A DNA stretch of 64,000 bases, from positions 3,720,001 to 3,784,000 of the forward strand of contig NZ_JACHDN010000001.1 in NCBI RefSeq assembly GCF_014201095.1, given 5' to 3'. A program made the position numbers and the translations under genes. The notes beneath the pieces were generated by a model. That model was given only the letters and a program-made list of their open reading frames with translations, did not search any database and had not been told where the DNA came from. Source of the DNA: Cellulomonas hominis. GTDB lineage: Bacteria; Actinomycetota; Actinomycetes; Actinomycetales; Cellulomonadaceae. Positions 60,405-64,000 of this stretch are shown here, piece by piece (the first letter of the stretch is position 1; every line of letters begins with the position of its first letter).

Positions 60405-60420
60405 TCGAACACGTGTTCGA
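60405..60420. promoter_or_regulatory. LexA (SOS) box
   Basis: TCGAACACGTGTTCGA, a perfect palindrome fitting the actinobacterial LexA consensus (GAAC-N4-GTTC). It lies between the unknown 96-aa gene and lsr2. Confidence 0.8.
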
Positions 60421-60463
60421 CTGCGCGCGACGCTGGGTGCGGCAGAGCCCAATGCGGCGGCGT

Positions 60464-60471
60464 CCGCACAT
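60464..60471 (+). promoter_or_regulatory. CCGCACAT element upstream of lsr2
   Basis: CCGCACAT then TGAATGCCC, but no start codon at the usual spacing. It lies 89 nt before ATG 60561. Confidence 0.4.
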
Positions 60472-60560
60472 TGAATGCCCATCGTGCCGCGTGTCACGCG
60501 CCCGCGGAATGCAACCCACGCCATTATCTGGAACACCTGACCGGCCCGGATTGGACGAAC

Positions 60561-60899
60561 ATGGCCCGCAAGACTCAGATCACGCTCATCGACGACTTCG
60601 ACGGCGCCCCTGCCGACGAGACGGTCACGTTCGCGCTCGACGGCGTGCACTACGAGATCGACCTCACCACCGCCCGCGCCGCCGAGCTGCGCGACGCCGT
60701 GGCGAAGTACGTCGCCCACGGACGCAAGATCGGCTCGCAGACCCGCGCCCGCAGCACCAGCAGCAGGGGCTCGCGCGAGGCCACCCGCGACTACAACCCC
60801 GCCGAGGTCCGCACCTGGGCCACCGCCCAGGGTATCGAGATCCCCGCGCGAGGCCGGATCCCCGCGGGGATCCTCGAGCAGTACCGCTCCGCGCACTGA
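60561..60899 (+). CDS. lsr2: Lsr2 nucleoid-associated protein
   Basis: 112 residues: MARKTQITLIDDFDGAPADETVTFALDG, an N-terminal oligomerisation domain, then a flexible Ser/Arg linker and the C-terminal DNA-binding domain ending ARGRIPAGILEQY, with the RGR minor-groove motif. Lsr2 silences AT-rich foreign DNA; an element-borne copy could silence the element itself or lower its fitness cost. The ATG at 60561 is used, not longer frames upstream. Confidence 0.93.
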   Translation: MARKTQITLIDDFDGAPADETVTFALDGVHYEIDLTTARAAELRDAVAKYVAHGRKIGSQTRARSTSSRGSREATRDYNPAEVRTWATAQGIEIPARGRIPAGILEQYRSAH

Positions 60900-60907
60900 C
60901 CGCGACC

Positions 60908-62491
60908 GTGACGGACGAGCAGCAGGTGCCGGACGCGGCACTGCTCCGACACCTGCTGACCCTGCGCTTCATGCTCGTCGACGCGACCCGCTGGGCCACG
61001 CAAGCCGGCCCCGAGCGGCTGACGACGGCCGTCATCCTCCTCGACGGCGTCGTCGAGCGCGCGATGAACCTCGCCGCCGCAGAGATCGGCGTGACCGTCG
61101 GGCCCCGCGACACCCTCCCGCAGATCGCCGACAAGCTCCGCACCAAGGCCCCCGACTGGAAGCCGCGCCACTGGCGCGACATCGACGACCTGCACCGCGC
61201 GCGGAACAGCGCCCAGCACGCCGGCCAGCGCCCGCACCCCGACGACCTCGGTCCTTGGACGACCGCGGTCGGCGCCTTCGTGCGCGACGTCGTGGACACG
61301 CACCTGGGCCTCGACCTCGACCGCGTCGCGCTGACCGACGCCGTCCAGGACCCCCGGCTGCGCGAGATGCTCGAGCAGGCCGCCGCGGCCCTTGAGGGCG
61401 GGAGTCCGGCGTACAGCGTCGGGCGCAGCGTCACCGCCACGGTGTTCGCGCTCTCGTCGTGGACGAACCTGCAAAACGGCCGGACCAGCATCCAGGACCT
61501 GTTCGCCAACCCGCGCGGGCCGGGTGCCCGCATGTCCGCGGTGGAACAGAGGATCGAGCTCAGCACCTTCGCGCAGGACCCTGCCGAGGTGTCCTGGTTC
61601 ACCGTGCTGATGAACGACTTCCCCTCGGCCATGGACCGCGACGACGCCGAACGCGCACTCGCCTTCGCGACGTCGTGGATCCTTGGCTACGAGGCTGCGC
61701 TTCACAGCTGGGTCCAGGACCGGCACGAGCGAGCGCAGCGCGCGGCTCGCCGCGTGCGCGTCGGCGACGGCACCGCGTACATCGCCGATGGTCGGGTCAT
61801 GCTCAACGGCGACGGGATCATCGCCGCGCTGGTCCTTGCCGACGTCCCGGCACAGGACCAGTACGAGGCCTGGCGGACCGCGGTCGAGCGACTTCGCGAC
61901 GGGGAGGCGAGTGACATACCCAAGGGGAGTCGCATCCAAAGGGACGGGACGGTCAGGCTCACCGGCCGGGACGCCGAGGATCTCCGTTCCCAGCTCGTCG
62001 CGCTCGATGGGGCGCTCAAGCAGGCTGAAGCCCGACTCGATGCCGACCATGCAGCCGACGCTGTTCGCCAAGGCGAGGAGGCGCGCCGTGCGAGCGACTA
62101 CCGGGAGAGTCTTGCTGCGGCCGGCGACCTTCCGGAGTGGGCGGCCAGCGCATCCCTCACCCCCGACATGGGCGGGACCGCCGTGCTGCTGACGATCAAC
62201 CACGACTTCGCATGGCTCCTTGCCGTGGGAGGAGGGCTGCAAACCCGTCTCGAGGCCGACGCACGGGTCACGGCGGTCCGACGCGATACAGGCAGCGACC
62301 GGCTCTACATCACACCGCGCCTCGAGCCCGTCGAACTGGTCTCCCTGCTCGACGAGATCGACGTCGAGGTCCAAGAGCAGGCTCGGGATCTGGCAGCGCG
62401 CCAGGACGCCATGGTCAGCGCGGGGGCGGAGCACACCGCGGCGCTGCTCGGCATCCTGCGTGAGCTCGACGAGCGGGCCGCAGGAGCCTAG
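60908..62491 (+). CDS. HEPN-like domain protein of unknown function
   Basis: 527 residues. The N-terminal ~150 residues are helical with RARNSAQH (Arg99, His104), fitting the R-x4-6-H motif of HEPN ribonucleases, preceded by LLDGVVERAMNLAAAEIG, the matching helix. The middle is helical. The C-terminal part (EWAASASLTPDMGGTAVLLTIN) may be a second domain and ends in a coiled coil. HEPN proteins are often toxins or anti-phage effectors. GTG 60908, 8 nt after lsr2, so co-transcription with it is likely. No recognisable minimal-nucleotidyltransferase partner adjoins it. Confidence 0.55.
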   Translation: MTDEQQVPDAALLRHLLTLRFMLVDATRWATQAGPERLTTAVILLDGVVERAMNLAAAEIGVTVGPRDTLPQIADKLRTKAPDWKPRHWRDIDDLHRARNSAQHAGQRPHPDDLGPWTTAVGAFVRDVVDTHLGLDLDRVALTDAVQDPRLREMLEQAAAALEGGSPAYSVGRSVTATVFALSSWTNLQNGRTSIQDLFANPRGPGARMSAVEQRIELSTFAQDPAEVSWFTVLMNDFPSAMDRDDAERALAFATSWILGYEAALHSWVQDRHERAQRAARRVRVGDGTAYIADGRVMLNGDGIIAALVLADVPAQDQYEAWRTAVERLRDGEASDIPKGSRIQRDGTVRLTGRDAEDLRSQLVALDGALKQAEARLDADHAADAVRQGEEARRASDYRESLAAAGDLPEWAASASLTPDMGGTAVLLTINHDFAWLLAVGGGLQTRLEADARVTAVRRDTGSDRLYITPRLEPVELVSLLDEIDVEVQEQARDLAARQDAMVSAGAEHTAALLGILRELDERAAGA

Positions 62492-62501
62492 CCCCGCACC
62501 G

Positions 62502-62518
62502 CCGCACATCTACCGGGC
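62502..62518 (+). promoter_or_regulatory. CCGCACAT start-proximal element
   Basis: CCGCACAT at 62502-62509, then CTACCGGGC (9 nt) and ATG 62519. Nearly identical to the copy before 19535, including the first codons. Confidence 0.6.
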
Positions 62519-62953
62519 ATGAGCACCACGACCCCTGCCCGACACCCCGCGGGCGTGCGCACCGGCGGGCAGTTCGCTGCCACCGCCCGCGCCGAGGCGC
62601 CGCTCGACCTGGGCGTCCCCGACGCGCCTCAGGTCGACGCCGTCAACGGCCTCGTGCCCCGGCTCAACGCCGCCGGCCGCTGGTACCTCGCCGACCAGGC
62701 CACCGGCAAGCCCGTCCTGCGTGACGCCCAGCGCGCCCGCGGCTCGCACGCGACGCTCGACGACGCCATGCGCTGGGCCGAGCACACCTACCCGCTCGTG
62801 GTCCGGGTCGCCGACAAGCTCGAGCGGCGCCACCCGGTCCTCACGCCGACGTGTCCGGACTGCGCCACCACCATGGTGCACGAGGTCGACGACGAGCGGC
62901 CCCGGCCTGCGCCGGTGTGGGTCTGCCCGGTGTGCGACGCCCCCGCGCGCTGA
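62519..62953 (+). CDS. Small zinc-ribbon protein with the PAGVRTGGQFA leader segment
   Basis: 144 residues. Residues 10-20 are PAGVRTGGQFA, shared with the sigma-like protein at 19535, and the 17-base start-proximal element is also shared. The C-terminus has a zinc ribbon (CPDCATTMV...WVCPVCDAPAR). The middle is helical. Function unknown. Confidence 0.7.
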   Translation: MSTTTPARHPAGVRTGGQFAATARAEAPLDLGVPDAPQVDAVNGLVPRLNAAGRWYLADQATGKPVLRDAQRARGSHATLDDAMRWAEHTYPLVVRVADKLERRHPVLTPTCPDCATTMVHEVDDERPRPAPVWVCPVCDAPAR

Positions 62954-63064
62954 TCCGCGACACGCCGGCAGAACTGGCATCGGGAATTCGCTGGCCAGCG
63001 CCGCGGCGGTGTCATACAGTCGATCCGGACGCCAGTCCAGCAGACGATGAAGGAGGTGCCGACC

Positions 63065-63184
63065 GTGGATCGCAACGTGACCCTGACCAGCGGATCGCAC
63101 ACCCCTGCCATCGTCCGCGCCTACGCCGAGTCCAACCACGTCCAGCGGTGGTTCAGGCTCCCGGTGGAGGCGACCTTGACGTAG
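63065..63184 (+). CDS. 39-residue protein
   Basis: GTG 63065 preceded by a very strong AAGGAGGT at seven bases; 39 codons to TAG 63184, encoding VDRNVTLTSGSHTP...NHVQRWFRLPVEATLT. A TACAGT -10 candidate lies at about 63015. A terminator follows. Too short for a family call, but the expression signals are strong. Confidence 0.55.
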   Translation: MDRNVTLTSGSHTPAIVRAYAESNHVQRWFRLPVEATLT

Positions 63185-63212
63185 CGCGAACGGAACGCCC
63201 GGACGCTACGAG

Positions 63213-63252
63213 AGGCCGCCCCTGCCAGCGCAGACGGGCGGCCTTTCCTGTT
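63213..63252 (+). terminator. Intrinsic terminator after the 39-residue gene
   Basis: AGGCCGCCC (63213-63221) pairs with GGGCGGCCT (63236-63244), followed by TTCCTGTTCCT. Confidence 0.75.
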
Positions 63253-63263
63253 CCTGGGGGATG

Positions 63264-63271
63264 CCGCACAT
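63264..63271 (+). promoter_or_regulatory. CCGCACAT element upstream of tRNA-Trp
   Basis: CCGCACAT, ACACACG, ATG 63279, the start of a 16- to 18-codon frame (MATPSSQPG...) that ends in the tRNA. More likely a promoter element for the tRNA than for a protein. Confidence 0.4.
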
Positions 63272-63325
63272 ACACACGATGGCGACACCAAGCAGCCAGC
63301 CCGGCGCCGCCGCACAGAACGACCT

Positions 63326-63398
63326 AGGGATGTAGCTCAGCAGGCAGAGCGCCGGTCTCCAAAACCGAAGGTCGGGGGTTCGATTCCCCCCATCCCTG
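63326..63398 (+). tRNA. tRNA-Trp (CCA)
   Basis: Cloverleaf: acceptor AGGGATG / CATCCCT, D-arm GCTC / GAGC, anticodon loop CTCCAAA (anticodon CCA), T-arm GGGGG / CCCCC with loop TTCGATT. The 3' CCA is not encoded. The closing pair of the anticodon stem is a C-A mismatch. An accessory copy on a mobile element. Confidence 0.92.
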
Positions 63399-63740
63399 CG
63401 TTGCTCTCGGTCACTGAGGCACGGAAGTGTCATACACCGCGATGCGCTCGCTCCCGCCCCTCGGGGAGGGTTGTCAACTGCACAGAGACGAGAAGTAGCC
63501 GACCGGAGCCAACCGGTCGGTCACCTTCGAGCAGCCAGCACACCCCCGGGCGTGCCGAGGTGTGGACCCCGCCAAGTGCGGGCGAGCCCCGGCCCTCGCG
63601 GACCTGAACGCGCGGCTGCTCGGAACCTTCCAGGTGGCGCCGCCCTGCGCGCCCGGCCTCCGCGTTCGAGCGTGCCGGGCGTCCCGCGAGGGCAAGGCGG
63701 GCGGAGCCACCTGGTCGCGCGTCGATGACCCGAGCGGCGA
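63399..63740. other. 342-nt stretch without a supported gene
   Basis: Between the tRNA and the second IS copy. A frame from GTG 63562 reads VDPAKCGRAPALADLNARLL and is cut by the IS, so a gene may have been interrupted here, but there is no ribosome site and I do not call it. Confidence 0.4.
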
Positions 63741-64000
63741 AGTGGCGTCCCGCAGAGTGGTGTGCGAGCCCGGCCTTGATCGGGCATCGTCGTAGACGTG
63801 TAGGCGGTCACCGCGTGATTCTTCGAGAGACCTACCAAGTCGACTCGAGAGAAGGACCCGCGATGACCGCTGGACCCAGTCTGGACCCTGCCCGCTTCCT
63901 GCACGAGCACCTGAGCACGGCCAGCCCCGACCTGCTGCGCGAGCTGCTGGGCGTGTTCATCGACACCCTGATGGGCGCCGAAGCCGACGCGATCTGCGGC
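63741..64000 (+). mobile_element. Second IS256-family copy, cut by the window end
   Basis: 260 bases identical to the start of the first copy (45042-45301), same orientation, 18,699 bp downstream. The right end is outside the window. Confidence 0.85.
63863..64000 (+). CDS. IS256-family transposase, partial
   Basis: The first 46 codons of the same transposase as at 45164, identical so far; the rest is beyond the window. Confidence 0.85.
   Translation, partial: MTAGPSLDPARFLHEHLSTASPDLLRELLGVFIDTLMGAEADAICG

Noticed and set aside
63326..63398. tRNA-Trp as an attachment site
   Set aside because: No second copy of its 3' end and no integrase gene adjoin it in the window.
63562..63795. Plus-strand frame reading VDPAKCGRAPALADLN into the second IS copy
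   Set aside because: No ribosome site or recognised sequence; its end comes from IS sequence.

Overview
The window is high-GC actinobacterial DNA. It carries a Wbl (WhiB-type) regulator, Lsr2, a MerR-type SulP module, fused ArsR-ArsC with Acr3, an actinobacterial-type LexA box, and many leaderless genes with a TANNNT-like -10 about six bases before ATG/GTG. I cannot name the species. A conjugative plasmid or integrative element is likely, because type IV secretion (T4SS) genes, restriction-modification genes, nucleases, recombinases and IS copies are interleaved. No relaxase, coupling protein, replication initiator or partition gene is visible, so the replicon type stays open.

Layout. 1-8.3 kb: a cut-off gene, a TcpC/VirB8-like protein, a VirB4-like ATPase, two unknown genes and a DNA methylase. 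8.3-12.7 kb: an exported protein divergent from a two-gene restriction-modification pair (nuclease-methylase plus specificity subunit), then a decayed ribbon-helix-helix gene. 13.4-17.8 kb: a leftward operon of membrane protein, Wbl regulator and DinG/XPD-like helicase, with a class 3 intein in the helicase Walker A loop. 17.8-28.8 kb: small proteins, an exported HNH nuclease, a sigma-like protein, a T4SS block (pilin-like, PrgI-like and VirB6-like proteins) and a 902-aa prepilin-like protein. 28.9-38.6 kb: three paralogous PIN-domain genes, a helicase-associated (HA)-repeat gene split in two by a TGA, a secreted S1 protease and small genes. 38.7-43.05 kb: an NlpC/P60 conjugation hydrolase, a lipoprotein and an ATP-dependent DNA ligase.

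43.05-54.14 kb looks like an island. It starts at the 3' end of the ligase gene and is bracketed by a 41-bp direct repeat (39/41 identical). It holds a three-gene tyrosine-recombinase cassette whose third gene is split by an IS256-family element with a 9-bp target duplication, a small GT2/ACP/FkbH/acetyltransferase cluster, and a frameshifted MerR gene next to SulP. 54.2-56.8 kb is an arsenic operon. 57-63.4 kb carries an Mrr-like/GIY-YIG nuclease pair, a LexA-box gene, Lsr2, a HEPN-like protein, small genes and an extra tRNA-Trp. The window ends inside a second, identical IS256-family copy.

The strongest unexplained signal is a dispersed element, CCGCACAT followed by about 9 nt and the start codon. 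It precedes at least a dozen genes of the conjugative/accessory backbone, often abutting the start codon, but does not precede the arsenic or recombinase genes. It does not fit a TANNNT -10. I propose it is an element-specific promoter or operator; the sigma-like gene at 19535-20641, which itself has the motif, is a candidate reader.
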